Of a stretch of DNA of 60,133 nt, positions 16,686 to 24,875 are shown piece by piece (within the stretch, counting starts at the first letter, position 1; the number at the start of each line of letters is the position of its first letter). This DNA is from an uncultured Traorella sp. (GTDB lineage Bacteria > Bacillota_I > Bacilli_A > Erysipelotrichales > Erysipelotrichaceae), in NCBI GenBank assembly GCA_944324265.1, contig CALUVS010000008.1, positions 1-60,133 of the forward strand, written 5' to 3'. The notes beneath the pieces were generated by a model. The model ran no database searches. It saw nothing but the letters and a program-made list of their open reading frames with translations, and was not told the origin of the DNA. The position numbers and the translations under genes were made by a program.

Positions 16686-18334
16686 TAACTGGCCCTTCCT
16701 GATTCCATATGAATGATTTCATCTGCAATACGTAAGGTAGAAGCACGATGGGAGACAAAGACAACTGTTTTGTGCTCACTTTCTTTTTTTATAGAATGAA
16801 GCAGAATGGCTTCGTTTAAACTATCCAGATTACTGCTCGGCTCATCCAGCAGAATGAAATCCGCATCATGCAGAAAGGCTCTGGCCATACCGATACGCTG
16901 ACGTTCTCCGCCGCTCAATGTTGTTCCTCTTTCACCGACAACACTTTGATAGCCATTTTCCAAACTCATGATAAAATCATGGATTGCTGCCTTTTGACAA
17001 GCCATTTGAATTTCCTTTATCGTAGCATCAGGCTTCGCAATTCTTATATTATTTTCAATGGTATCATGAAATAAATACGTATCCTGAGTCATGTAGCTTT
17101 CCAACTCACGCAGACTGTGTGTATTGATCTGACGGATGTCTTGACTGTTGATTTCAATTTTTCCGGAATTGACATCCCAGAAACGCATCAATAGCTTCAA
17201 TAAAGTACTTTTTCCGCTTCCGCTTTTTCCTTGAATACCGATAATCTTATCTTTCGGAAATTCCAAAGAAATATGATTCAGAATCGGTGTTTCTTCATAA
17301 CTGAAACAAACATCCTGCAAAGAAGCATTTTCAAAAGAAACATTCATTCCATCCGTGACTTCTTCAATCAATGGCTCTTCATCCAACAAATTCAGGACAC
17401 GCTCTCCGGCTGCCAATGTCGGCTGCAGAGAACTTCCTAAATTGGCTAAAGCCATTACTGGACCAAAGGAACTGAATAAAGCAACAAAAGGAATCAGGAC
17501 GGTTTCAAAATCAGATAAACCATGTACATAAAGCATCAAACCGCCGATCAGCATAAGAATACTGAAGCCTTGAACCGCTAGACCGCTTCTGGCACTGTTT
17601 TTAGCTGTTACTTCTTTCAACTGTTTTTCCTTTTTCAGCATCTCTTCACTGAGCGCATCCAACTGAGTCAATCGTTCGGATTGATTTTCAAACTGCAATG
17701 TCACATGAAAACCATACAAGCTTTCCAAGACATGATTGTTTAATTGACTATTGGCTTTACGAAATTCATTGGCACAATTGCCGCTTTGCTTGGAGGCTGC
17801 AAAAGGAAGTAAGACACCCACAGTCAAATAAGCAATCAGAGCGATCATTCCTAAAATAAAATGATAATGACCAATAAACAGCACCATGATCAATGAAACG
17901 ATCAAAGCAATCATGACTGGAGAAATCGTATGAGCAAAGAAAACCTCCAATAATTCAATATCACTTGTAATCAATGATATCAAAGACCCCTTTTCTTTGC
18001 CTTCCAGTTTTGCAGGTGCTAATTTTCTTAAAACACCGAACACTTTATCACGAATGTGTGCCAACAATTTAAAAGCAATATAATGATTGCAGGCCTGTTC
18101 GCCATAACGGAGAATTCCGCGAATAAGTGCACATACAATCATGAAAGCTAAAATCAAAGTCAAATCAAAGGATTGATTTAACAGATTGATCAAACCATAG
18201 CTGCCTAAAACCGTAATGCTGATAGCACTCAAATGTCCAAGTACTCCCAATAAGATGGCAAAAAACATCGGCAATAACATCGGCTTGATAAAAACAATCA
18301 ATCCTTTCATAACATCAAATTTTGTTTTTCTCAT
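16685..18334 (-). CDS. ABC exporter subunit, CydC-like
   Basis: A fused membrane/ATPase half-transporter of about 549 residues, with six predicted membrane segments, then an ATPase domain with Walker A GKSGSGKST, signature LSGGERQR and Walker B FILLDEPSSNLD. With the preceding gene it forms a heterodimer resembling CydDC, which exports cysteine/glutathione for cytochrome bd assembly. No cydAB is visible here, so the substrate is uncertain. The ATG at 18334 overlaps the upstream TGA (ATGA) and follows GGAGGG. A longer frame to 18367 has no ribosome binding site. Confidence 0.88.
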   Translation of the reverse strand: MRKTKFDVMKGLIVFIKPMLLPMFFAILLGVLGHLSAISITVLGSYGLINLLNQSFDLTLILAFMIVCALIRGILRYGEQACNHYIAFKLLAHIRDKVFGVLRKLAPAKLEGKEKGSLISLITSDIELLEVFFAHTISPVMIALIVSLIMVLFIGHYHFILGMIALIAYLTVGVLLPFAASKQSGNCANEFRKANSQLNNHVLESLYGFHVTLQFENQSERLTQLDALSEEMLKKEKQLKEVTAKNSARSGLAVQGFSILMLIGGLMLYVHGLSDFETVLIPFVALFSSFGPVMALANLGSSLQPTLAAGERVLNLLDEEPLIEEVTDGMNVSFENASLQDVCFSYEETPILNHISLEFPKDKIIGIQGKSGSGKSTLLKLLMRFWDVNSGKIEINSQDIRQINTHSLRELESYMTQDTYLFHDTIENNIRIAKPDATIKEIQMACQKAAIHDFIMSLENGYQSVVGERGTTLSGGERQRIGMARAFLHDADFILLDEPSSNLDSLNEAILLHSIKKESEHKTVVFVSHRASTLRIADEIIHMESGRAS

Positions 18335-20052
18335 ATAGTTCCCTCCAATGCAGCCTGTGTCTGCCATAAATGTGCATATTGTTCAGATTGCTTCAAACAC
18401 TGCTCATGTGTTCCCAAGGCATCCAAATAACCATCCTTTAATACAGCAATTTGATCTGCACCAACAGCATTCGCCAAGCGATGAGTAATCAAAAGAATGG
18501 TTTTGGTATGTGCCATTTCACCAATCAAAGACATAATTTCATTTTCACTTTCACTGTCGATATTGCTTGTCGCTTCATCAAAAATATAAATATCGCCGTC
18601 ATGCAGCAATGCTCTGGCTAAACTTAATCGCTGACGCTGACCGCCGGAAAGATTATTCCCGCCTTCCTGTAGAACAGTATCCAAACCATTTTCTTCACAT
18701 AAGAAATCCCATAAACGAACTTTTTTCAGCACTTCAATCATCTTTTCATCTGAATCATGATTCACAAGGACTAAATTGTCTCTTACAGTACCGCTGAACA
18801 GATAAGAATCAAAGCTGACAGTGACAATATTTTGATGCAGTGAAGAAGCCTTGATTTCTGTAATATCTTTTTCTTGAATATAAATCATCTTTTCTTTTGT
18901 TTTTAAAACACCATTGATACAATTGGCTAATGTACTTTTGCCGCTGCCACTCTCCCCGACAATGGCCATAAAAGTATTCGCTTTGATATTCAATGACAGA
19001 TCATGAAGAATCTCTTTTCCGTCATAATCAAAGGTTAAATGATCAATACGTATTCCTTTTTCACCTTTATCTAACTGAACTGTCTTTATTGGCGGTTCCT
19101 CCAGATCTAATAATTTAAAGATCTTATCGCTGGCAGCCATTCCATTCATTGCAATATGGAAATAAGAACCTAAGGTACGCATCGGCAGGAAGAAATCAGC
19201 ACTTAATAAAATGATCGCCATGCATACAAATATTGAGATAGCACCGCTTCGATATTCAAATAAAGCCAATAATATACCTAAAGCAGCTCCTCCATAAGCA
19301 ACCAAATCCATGATCGTGATAGAGTTTAACTGCATGGTCAATACTTTCATCGTAATTTTTCTGAATTTTTCAGCTTCTTCATTCATTTGTTCATGACGCA
19401 AGGCATCACTTTGATAAATTTTTAAAGTGGTCAGACCTTGCAGATTTTCTAGGAAACTATCTCCTAAAGCCGTATATTGACCCCAATATTTAGATAAAAG
19501 CTTTTTCGCAAAGGTCTGGACCAAAGCAATGGAAATCGGAATCAAAGGGACACAGATCAGCAATGCTAAAGCAGGCTTAAAACTGAAAGGGGCAATTATC
19601 ACAAACAAAGTGACAGGCGCCAACATTGCAAAAAAGAATTGCGGCAAATAAGAACCAAAATAAGTTTCTAACTGTTCAATTCCTTCTGTGGATAACTGAA
19701 CCAATTGAGCAGTCGAACTGTTATTCATATAATGGCCTTCCAGCTTGATAAGTTTTTCCATGATCATTCTGCGCAGTCTTTTTTTCACAATATGAGAAGC
19801 TTGGAAAGAAGATCTTACACTTAACTTCATAAAAATAGAGCGTAAAAATATCGCAATAATGAAAACAGGAAGATAAAGTGTAAACAATGCATCTGAAGTT
19901 ACATTGCGGTAATACAGCTCCTGCAATAAATAACAGCTTGCTGTGATTAAACCAATATTGCATATCATCGCCAGCCATTGAACCGTCACCTGCATAGCGA
20001 TGGCCTTTTTTGATTCTGGCACAAGCCCAATCAAACGTTTGTTGATCATCAT
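18331..20052 (-). CDS. ABC exporter subunit, CydD-like
   Basis: About 573 residues, membrane domain followed by an ATPase domain (Walker A GESGSGKST, signature LSGGQRQR, Walker B IYIFDEATSNID). It is the partner of the next gene. The ATG at 20052 follows GGGAGGA by 6 nt; a TTG further upstream lies at the ribosome binding site itself. First gene of a four-gene operon (CydD-like, CydC-like, YgbA-like, YbaN-like). The leader contains a terminator-like hairpin. Confidence 0.88.
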   Translation of the reverse strand: MMINKRLIGLVPESKKAIAMQVTVQWLAMICNIGLITASCYLLQELYYRNVTSDALFTLYLPVFIIAIFLRSIFMKLSVRSSFQASHIVKKRLRRMIMEKLIKLEGHYMNNSSTAQLVQLSTEGIEQLETYFGSYLPQFFFAMLAPVTLFVIIAPFSFKPALALLICVPLIPISIALVQTFAKKLLSKYWGQYTALGDSFLENLQGLTTLKIYQSDALRHEQMNEEAEKFRKITMKVLTMQLNSITIMDLVAYGGAALGILLALFEYRSGAISIFVCMAIILLSADFFLPMRTLGSYFHIAMNGMAASDKIFKLLDLEEPPIKTVQLDKGEKGIRIDHLTFDYDGKEILHDLSLNIKANTFMAIVGESGSGKSTLANCINGVLKTKEKMIYIQEKDITEIKASSLHQNIVTVSFDSYLFSGTVRDNLVLVNHDSDEKMIEVLKKVRLWDFLCEENGLDTVLQEGGNNLSGGQRQRLSLARALLHDGDIYIFDEATSNIDSESENEIMSLIGEMAHTKTILLITHRLANAVGADQIAVLKDGYLDALGTHEQCLKQSEQYAHLWQTQAALEGTI

Positions 20053-20092
20053 AAATATTCCTCCCAAAGTTAGATGGTGCTAACTGTATATT

Positions 20093-20117
20093 CAAAAAAT
20101 AAAGAGGTTCACACCTC
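20093..20117 (-). terminator. Possible leader attenuator of the exporter operon
   Basis: On the minus strand GAGGT (20117-20113), loop GTGA and ACCTC (20108-20104) are followed by TTTATTTTTT, about 20-40 nt after the predicted transcription start and about 40 nt before the ribosome binding site. A second hairpin GTTAG/CTAAC lies between it and the start codon. Confidence 0.45.
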
Positions 20118-20137
20118 AAAAGTTAATCTTCTCTAAC

Positions 20138-20166
20138 ATATTAAATTGTTTTTATGATTTTGTCAA
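20138..20166 (-). promoter_or_regulatory. Promoter of the exporter operon
   Basis: Minus-strand TTGACA (20166-20161), 17-bp spacer, TAATAT (20143-20138). The rest of the 315-bp gap toward the plus-strand HTH gene has only a CAGTTG/CAACTG hairpin near 20274-20292. Confidence 0.75.
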
Positions 20167-20368
20167 TTCAAAAATGAGAATGAAAAAATTCTATAAGTGA
20201 AAAAAATGCCCGAAAATAAATAAAATCATGTAGAATATTCATATACAACTACAAGTTGAGCAAAAACCAACGAACAGTTGTGAAAAGCAACTGAGCATAT
20301 ATGGAGTCTCTTAACTTTTCAAGCTAAAATATCATTGTAGAAAGGCAATGCCTGAAAGGAGAAAGAAT

Positions 20369-20866
20369 ATGAGTACATTAGGAAATAAGATTTCATCCAA
20401 TAGAAAGCAATTAAATATGACACAAGAGGATCTAGCCAATAAATTAAATGTATCAGCACAAGCTGTCAGCAAATGGGAAAATGATTTATCCATTCCTGAT
20501 TTACCGATCTTAATTGAACTAGCTGATATGTTCCATATTACACTGGATGAATTGATTCGTCAGAAAGAAGATTTGTCAGTACCAAGAATTGTGCCGGAGG
20601 AATCACGCAAATCATTGAATGATCTGATTCTCAAAATTATCATTGATGACAGTGATGGGGATAAGGTGCGTGTCAATCTGCCGATGCCGTTAGTAAAAGC
20701 CGGATTAGCTTTGGGAATGATGCCGCAGATCAACGGACACGGCAGTGATACATTTAAAAATATTGATATTGAAGCTTTGCTTTCTATGGTAGAACAAGGA
20801 ATGGTCGGCAAACTGGTTGAAATTGACAGTTCAGATGGCGATCACATTGAAATTGTGGTAGAGTAA
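20369..20866 (+). CDS. XRE-family transcriptional regulator with C-terminal sensor-like domain
   Basis: About 165 residues. The N-terminal HTH_3 domain (LGNKISSNRKQLNMTQEDLA and SAQAVSKWENDLSIPDL) binds DNA. The C-terminal half (VRVNLPMPLVKAGLALGMM and a late GDHIEIVVE) resembles the small beta domain found in YvlB-like and anti-sigma-associated proteins, and shares its IPNA/LPMP-type strand with the next gene. The ATG at 20369 follows AAAGGAG by 7 nt; an earlier ATG at 20348 lacks a site. Gap to the next gene is 1 bp. Confidence 0.82.
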   Translation: MSTLGNKISSNRKQLNMTQEDLANKLNVSAQAVSKWENDLSIPDLPILIELADMFHITLDELIRQKEDLSVPRIVPEESRKSLNDLILKIIIDDSDGDKVRVNLPMPLVKAGLALGMMPQINGHGSDTFKNIDIEALLSMVEQGMVGKLVEIDSSDGDHIEIVVE

Positions 20867-20867
20867 C

Positions 20868-21128
20868 ATGAAAATCCAAATACAAAGTGAAGAAACTAAT
20901 ATGTCGATACGAATTCCCAATGCAGTGATCTTTTCCAAAATTGGGGAGTGGATCATCAACAAAGCAATACGCATGGAAAGCAAAAATAATTCAGAAATTC
21001 AAATACCTTTTGATCAGAAACAACTGCATGCTTTTCTGAAAGCAACCAAAAAAATCGTTAAAAATTACAAAGGCTTAGAAATTGTCTCTGTAGAAAGTAA
21101 AGATGAGAAAATTCATATCTTTTTATGA
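20868..21128 (+). CDS. Small uncharacterised protein linked to the HTH regulator
   Basis: An 86-residue cytosolic protein of unknown function. The motif MSIRIPNAVIFSKIG parallels VRVNLPMPLVKAG in the preceding regulator, suggesting the same small domain without its HTH. It may act as a partner or antagonist. It is translationally linked (1-bp gap) and ends at a terminator. Confidence 0.65.
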   Translation: MKIQIQSEETNMSIRIPNAVIFSKIGEWIINKAIRMESKNNSEIQIPFDQKQLHAFLKATKKIVKNYKGLEIVSVESKDEKIHIFL

Positions 21129-21150
21129 CAGGAAAATCCTGTCTTTTTTT
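21127..21150 (+). terminator. Intrinsic terminator
   Basis: GACAGGA (21127-21133)/TCCTGTC (21137-21143) followed by seven T. Confidence 0.9.
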
Positions 21151-21158
21151 ATAGATAC

Positions 21159-21186
21159 TTGAAAAGTTCAAAGAATATGTTATGAT
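21159..21186 (+). promoter_or_regulatory. Promoter of the DUF2975/HTH/lipoprotein operon
   Basis: TTGAAA (21159-21164), 16-bp spacer, TATGAT (21181-21186). Confidence 0.65.
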
Positions 21187-21198
21187 AAAGATGTAAAT

Positions 21199-21217
21199 AT
21201 TATCGTTTTTCGATAAT
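21199..21217 (+). promoter_or_regulatory. Palindromic operator candidate ATTATCG-N5-CGATAAT
   Basis: A perfect 7-bp inverted repeat (ATTATCG at 21199-21205, CGATAAT at 21211-21217) between the -10 and the ribosome binding site. The small XRE protein encoded two genes downstream is the natural candidate binder. It could equally form an RNA hairpin. Confidence 0.55.
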
Positions 21218-21233
21218 TTTGGAGGTGAAGAAA

Positions 21234-21875
21234 ATGTTTACAGGTATGTTAGGTGCATTTATCTTAATTCCTATCATTGGAATTTTGGTAACAGTTTTGT
21301 TATTTTACTTTATTCTGAAATTTTACCGTAATGAAAATAAGATGACCTTTCCTGAGAAAATACGTTTATTAAGAAAACTTGTCAATATCGTGATCATTAT
21401 CTTTATTGTCAGCACATGTATTGTTGGTTTATTGCTATTGCTTGTCGGAGGAACATTCAGTTTTATGGGCGCCAGTGCAGGGACTCTGGGTATACTGCTG
21501 GGCATTGCTGGAGCTGGTATTCAGATTTATTTCTATTATCTTATTTATAAAGAATATAAGGTTTTGATTAATAATTTTGAACAAGAGAAAATCTTCGAAG
21601 ATGAAAATGTCACAGCGTTTAAAAAAATTGCGAAGGTATCTCTATGGATTTTATTATTCCATTTAGCAATCAGTTTGGTTACTTATGTTATCAATTTGAT
21701 CATGGTAGCGGGATTGTATACCGGAAATATATTTATGTTTAATGGAATTGATATTAACTTTACTTTTGATACTACTGTACTTGTTTATTTCATTATCTGT
21801 GTCATATTGAATATTCTGTCAGTAGTTTTTGCCAGAGCGGTAGAAATTCATAAGGAAAATCAATTAACTATTTAA
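21234..21875 (+). CDS. DUF2975 family membrane protein
   Basis: About 213 residues with four hydrophobic segments and short loops, matching DUF2975 proteins, which are usually encoded directly upstream of a small YozG-like XRE regulator, as here. Function unknown. The ATG at 21234 follows GGAGGTG by 6 nt. The HTH gene starts 1 bp after the stop. Confidence 0.8.
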   Translation: MFTGMLGAFILIPIIGILVTVLLFYFILKFYRNENKMTFPEKIRLLRKLVNIVIIIFIVSTCIVGLLLLLVGGTFSFMGASAGTLGILLGIAGAGIQIYFYYLIYKEYKVLINNFEQEKIFEDENVTAFKKIAKVSLWILLFHLAISLVTYVINLIMVAGLYTGNIFMFNGIDINFTFDTTVLVYFIICVILNILSVVFARAVEIHKENQLTI

Positions 21876-21876
21876 T

Positions 21877-22101
21877 ATGATCCAAGTACATTTGAAGGAA
21901 ATATTAAAGGACAGGAAGATGACAAATAAGGAACTGGCAGAAAAAATTGATATTACCGAAGCAAATTTAAGCATATTATGCAGCGGCAAAGCGAAGGCAG
22001 TGCGCTTTTCTACTTTAGAGAAAATCTGTGAAGTGCTTGAATGTGATGTAGGCGACATATTGAAATATGTCGATGAAAACGGGGAAGAGAAGAATTTATG
22101 A
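21877..22101 (+). CDS. Small Cro/CI-type HTH regulator (YozG-like)
   Basis: A 74-residue protein made almost entirely of an XRE DNA-binding fold (MTNKELAEKIDITEANLSIL, SGKAKAVRFSTLEKIC, CDVGDIL). Members paired with DUF2975 proteins are thought to autoregulate their operon. Its last codons (GEEKNL) recur at the end of the first lipoprotein (EEEKNL), marking the junction of a duplicated DNA segment. The stop overlaps the next start (ATGA). Confidence 0.85.
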   Translation: MIQVHLKEILKDRKMTNKELAEKIDITEANLSILCSGKAKAVRFSTLEKICEVLECDVGDILKYVDENGEEKNL

Positions 22102-22811
22102 AAAAAAGAAATATAATAATCAGCTGCTTATGTTTCTGTTTGTTTGGCTGTGCAGAAGCACAAATCAATGTGAATGAACCAAGTTCTGTCAATATGGCAG
22201 AAGAACAAGATGTATATATTGCGCAGGCAGCTTTAAATGATGAGGAAAAAGATTTATTGGAGCTTGTCAGCGGTGATCGAAAGATTTCTATTTGGGATTA
22301 TCAGACAGATGAAAGCATTCAAACAATGTGGATCACTGCTTTTTATCTCAATGATCAGGGAGGATGGGAAAGGCTGACTGGTTTTGGAGGAACTATAGAC
22401 GAAAAGACTATCCAGGGCAGAATGGCCATACTATTGGATGATTTAGATCAAGAACAGGAAATTGTTTATTCTTATAAATACGAGGATGAAGTTACTGGAG
22501 AAATTATTAGTTCGAAAGCATCGTGGAAAGGAGCTTATTTCGCACAGTTTCCATTTGAAGGCGGGGCACAAGGTTATGCAGTCAACGATACTTTGCTCAC
22601 AGAACAAATCAGTGATCAAGAGATTCCATTAGTTATGTTATATGGTTCAAAAGACGGTGTCTTAGCCACTCCTGATTTCAATGATTTTGAGAACCCGGAA
22701 GAACTGATTGAAATGAATTATGACTATTGCTATGTCATCACGGTTGAGTTTTCGACAATGTCACTTGATGAATATGAGACTGCTCAAAAAGAGGAAGAGA
22801 AGAATTTATGA
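22098..22811 (+). CDS. Lipoprotein, copy 1 of a tandem array
   Basis: A 237-residue secreted lipoprotein. Signal peptide with lipobox LFGC, mature Cys at residue 18. Residues 1-45 are nearly identical to the next two genes (mature start CAEAQINVNEPSSVNMAEEQ). After that the copies diverge but keep landmarks: IWD-x-DES near residue 75, AILLDDLD, GAYF, IPLVMLYGS and DYCYVITVEFS near the end. No known domain is recognised. It overlaps the HTH stop by 4 bp and overlaps copy 2 in the same way, so it is part of a coupled operon. Confidence 0.85.
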   Translation: MKKRNIIISCLCFCLFGCAEAQINVNEPSSVNMAEEQDVYIAQAALNDEEKDLLELVSGDRKISIWDYQTDESIQTMWITAFYLNDQGGWERLTGFGGTIDEKTIQGRMAILLDDLDQEQEIVYSYKYEDEVTGEIISSKASWKGAYFAQFPFEGGAQGYAVNDTLLTEQISDQEIPLVMLYGSKDGVLATPDFNDFENPEELIEMNYDYCYVITVEFSTMSLDEYETAQKEEEKNL

Positions 22812-23491
22812 AAAAAAGAAATATAATAATCAGCAGTTTATGTCTATGCTTGTTTGGCTGTGCAGAAGCACAAATCAATGTGAATGAACCAAGTTCTGTC
22901 AATATGGCAGAAGAACAAGATGTATACATTGCTCAGGCATCTTTAAGCGATACAGAAAAAGATTTGCTGGAGCTTGTCAGCAGCAATCAAAAGATTACTA
23001 TTTGGGATTATCATGTAGATGACAGTGTCAAAACAATTGCCGTCAATATTTTCTCTTTTAATGATCAGGGAGAATGGGAAGAATTGAATGTGTCAGCAGG
23101 AAGTGCAGAGGAAGATAAACAGGGCAGAATGGCAATCCTATTAGATGATTTGGATAAAGAACAGGAAATTGTCTTTTTACATACAGAAATAAATGAAGCT
23201 GCGGGCGAAAAACATAGTTGGAAAACATCTATTAAAGGTGCTTATTTTGCAGATTCGGCATTCGAAGGCGGTCTGCATGGCTATGATGTCAGTGATGCCC
23301 TGACTACAGAGAAAGTAGCTGATCAAGACATACCGTTAATTATGTTATATGGTTCAAAAGAGAATGTTTTAACAAGTCCAAATTTCAGTGATTTTGAGAA
23401 TCCGAAAGAACTGGCCCAAATGAATTATGACTATTGTTATGTTATTACAATTGAATTCTCAACATTGCCTATTGAGGAATATATTAAGTAA
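22808..23491 (+). CDS. Lipoprotein, copy 2 of a tandem array
   Basis: A 227-residue paralogue of the preceding gene, with the same lipobox signal (Cys18) and nearly invariant first 45 residues. It retains IWDYHVDDS, MAILLDDLD, IKGAYF, IPLIMLYGS and DYCYVITIEFS. The 16 bases just before the start repeat those before copy 1, so the duplication unit included the ribosome binding site. ATGA overlap with copy 1. Function unknown. Confidence 0.85.
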   Translation: MKKRNIIISSLCLCLFGCAEAQINVNEPSSVNMAEEQDVYIAQASLSDTEKDLLELVSSNQKITIWDYHVDDSVKTIAVNIFSFNDQGEWEELNVSAGSAEEDKQGRMAILLDDLDKEQEIVFLHTEINEAAGEKHSWKTSIKGAYFADSAFEGGLHGYDVSDALTTEKVADQDIPLIMLYGSKENVLTSPNFSDFENPKELAQMNYDYCYVITIEFSTLPIEEYIK

Positions 23492-23523
23492 TATGTCTGT
23501 TCAAAAAGAAAAGAGAATGAACT

Positions 23524-24159
23524 ATGAAAAGAAAAAAAATAATAATCAGCAGTTTATGTCTATGCTTGTTTGGCTGTGCAGAAGCACAGATCAATGTAAA
23601 TGAACAAAGTTCTGTCAATATGGCAGAAGAACAAGATGTATATATTGCACAGGATGTTTTGAATACGGATGAACAAAAATTATTGGATTTAGTTAAAGGG
23701 AAGAGAAATATTACGATTTGGGATCTTCATGCAGATGAAAGTATTCAAACGATGCGTTTGCTTATTTATGCTTATCAAAATGATGCATGGGAGGAAAGAG
23801 AAATTACTGTGATGGAGAATATTCCTTCAAAAATGGCTGTTTTGTTAGATGATTTCAAAGATGATCAAGAATTTGTCTTTACATTCAATGAGAAAGAAAA
23901 TAGTCAACTTATGATAAGCAGCAAATGTTTTGAAGAGGCTTATATAGAAAATTCTTCTCATGGATATGAAATCAACAATGTTTTATCATTAGAACAAAAA
24001 GTCAATCAGCCAATTCCGCTCATCATGTTATTTGGATCAGATGAAAGTTATATCTCTAATCCGGGTTTTCAAGCCATTTCAGAACCTGAGAGAATAACTG
24101 AAAGAAATTTGGATTATTGTTATGTTATTTCTGTGGAGTTTTTGAATCATGAGGTGTAA
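23524..24159 (+). CDS. Lipoprotein, copy 3 of a tandem array
   Basis: A 211-residue paralogue and the most diverged of the three, yet the first 42 residues again match almost exactly (one Pro to Gln change in the mature start). It keeps IWDLHADES, MAVLLDDF, IPLIMLFGS and LDYCYVISVEF. It follows copy 2 after 32 bp with its own ribosome binding site. Confidence 0.83.
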   Translation: MKRKKIIISSLCLCLFGCAEAQINVNEQSSVNMAEEQDVYIAQDVLNTDEQKLLDLVKGKRNITIWDLHADESIQTMRLLIYAYQNDAWEEREITVMENIPSKMAVLLDDFKDDQEFVFTFNEKENSQLMISSKCFEEAYIENSSHGYEINNVLSLEQKVNQPIPLIMLFGSDESYISNPGFQAISEPERITERNLDYCYVISVEFLNHEV

Positions 24160-24176
24160 TGGTAGAGGGTAAAAAA

Positions 24177-24761
24177 ATGAAGAAAAAAATCATATGGATG
24201 ATTACGATGACTATGCTATTTTGGAGCAGACCTGTCAATGCCTCAGGTAATGTGGAAATAGAATTTCCTTATATGACCATTGATACATTAAATATTGAAA
24301 ATCGCAGTTCTGTCATTTATGAGGAAAATGATAATGAAACTATCGCCTCTATTTATAATGAAGATAATCAATTAACAGAACGCTTTACATTATATGATCA
24401 TGGGAATGTACTTCAGATCATCAATGATAAGTTTATATTGGATGATTTCAGTAAAGAAACTATAAGGTGGACAACTTCAATTAGCTTTCAGTTTGAAAAT
24501 AATCAAATAGGAGAAGTAATCAATAAGCAAATGTCAGTATATGGAAGTGATGGCTTGATTAAAACAGAATCAAATAGAATTTATGATGATTTCATTGAAC
24601 AGCGAATAAATATCTCACTAGGGACCATATTGGTTCATGAACAGAAAGTTTCCTTCCGAATCGGAATGGATAATAACTTTATAAATCTATTCTATCGAAT
24701 CGGCTATACAAATTATTATCGTCAGCCATGTGAGAATATGTTTACGATTCATCTGCTGTGA
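24177..24761 (+). CDS. Secreted protein of unknown function
   Basis: About 194 residues with a signal peptide (MKKKIIWMITMTMLFWSRPVNASG) and no lipobox. The remainder is predicted beta-rich with no recognised domain. The ATG at 24177 is preferred since the signal peptide starts there and AGAGGG lies 7 nt upstream. An ATG at 24159 overlaps the stop of lipoprotein copy 3. Last gene of the array operon. Confidence 0.65.
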   Translation: MKKKIIWMITMTMLFWSRPVNASGNVEIEFPYMTIDTLNIENRSSVIYEENDNETIASIYNEDNQLTERFTLYDHGNVLQIINDKFILDDFSKETIRWTTSISFQFENNQIGEVINKQMSVYGSDGLIKTESNRIYDDFIEQRINISLGTILVHEQKVSFRIGMDNNFINLFYRIGYTNYYRQPCENMFTIHLL

Positions 24762-24797
24762 TAGTAGATGACATAAAAAGTTTGCTGATAAATGAAA

Positions 24798-24828
24798 AAA
24801 GGTCTAGTTTCTGCTAGACCTATCTTTA
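24798..24828. terminator. Bidirectional terminator
   Basis: AGGTCTAG (24800-24807)/CTAGACCT (24814-24821). A six-T run follows on the minus strand and a weaker T stretch on the plus strand. Confidence 0.8.
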
Positions 24829-24875
24829 TATTCAGGATAATATACCAATAAATTGAATCAGCTAATCATCTTAGA

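Noticed and set aside
19721-20119. 132-codon minus-strand frame overlapping the CydD-like gene start
   Set aside because: Out-of-frame shadow; the in-frame ABC transporter start with GGGAGGA is clearly better.
20131-20140. Short upstream ORF (MLEKINF) as leader peptide of the exporter operon
   Set aside because: Its ATG overlaps the predicted -10, so it would not be transcribed, and it has no ribosome binding site.
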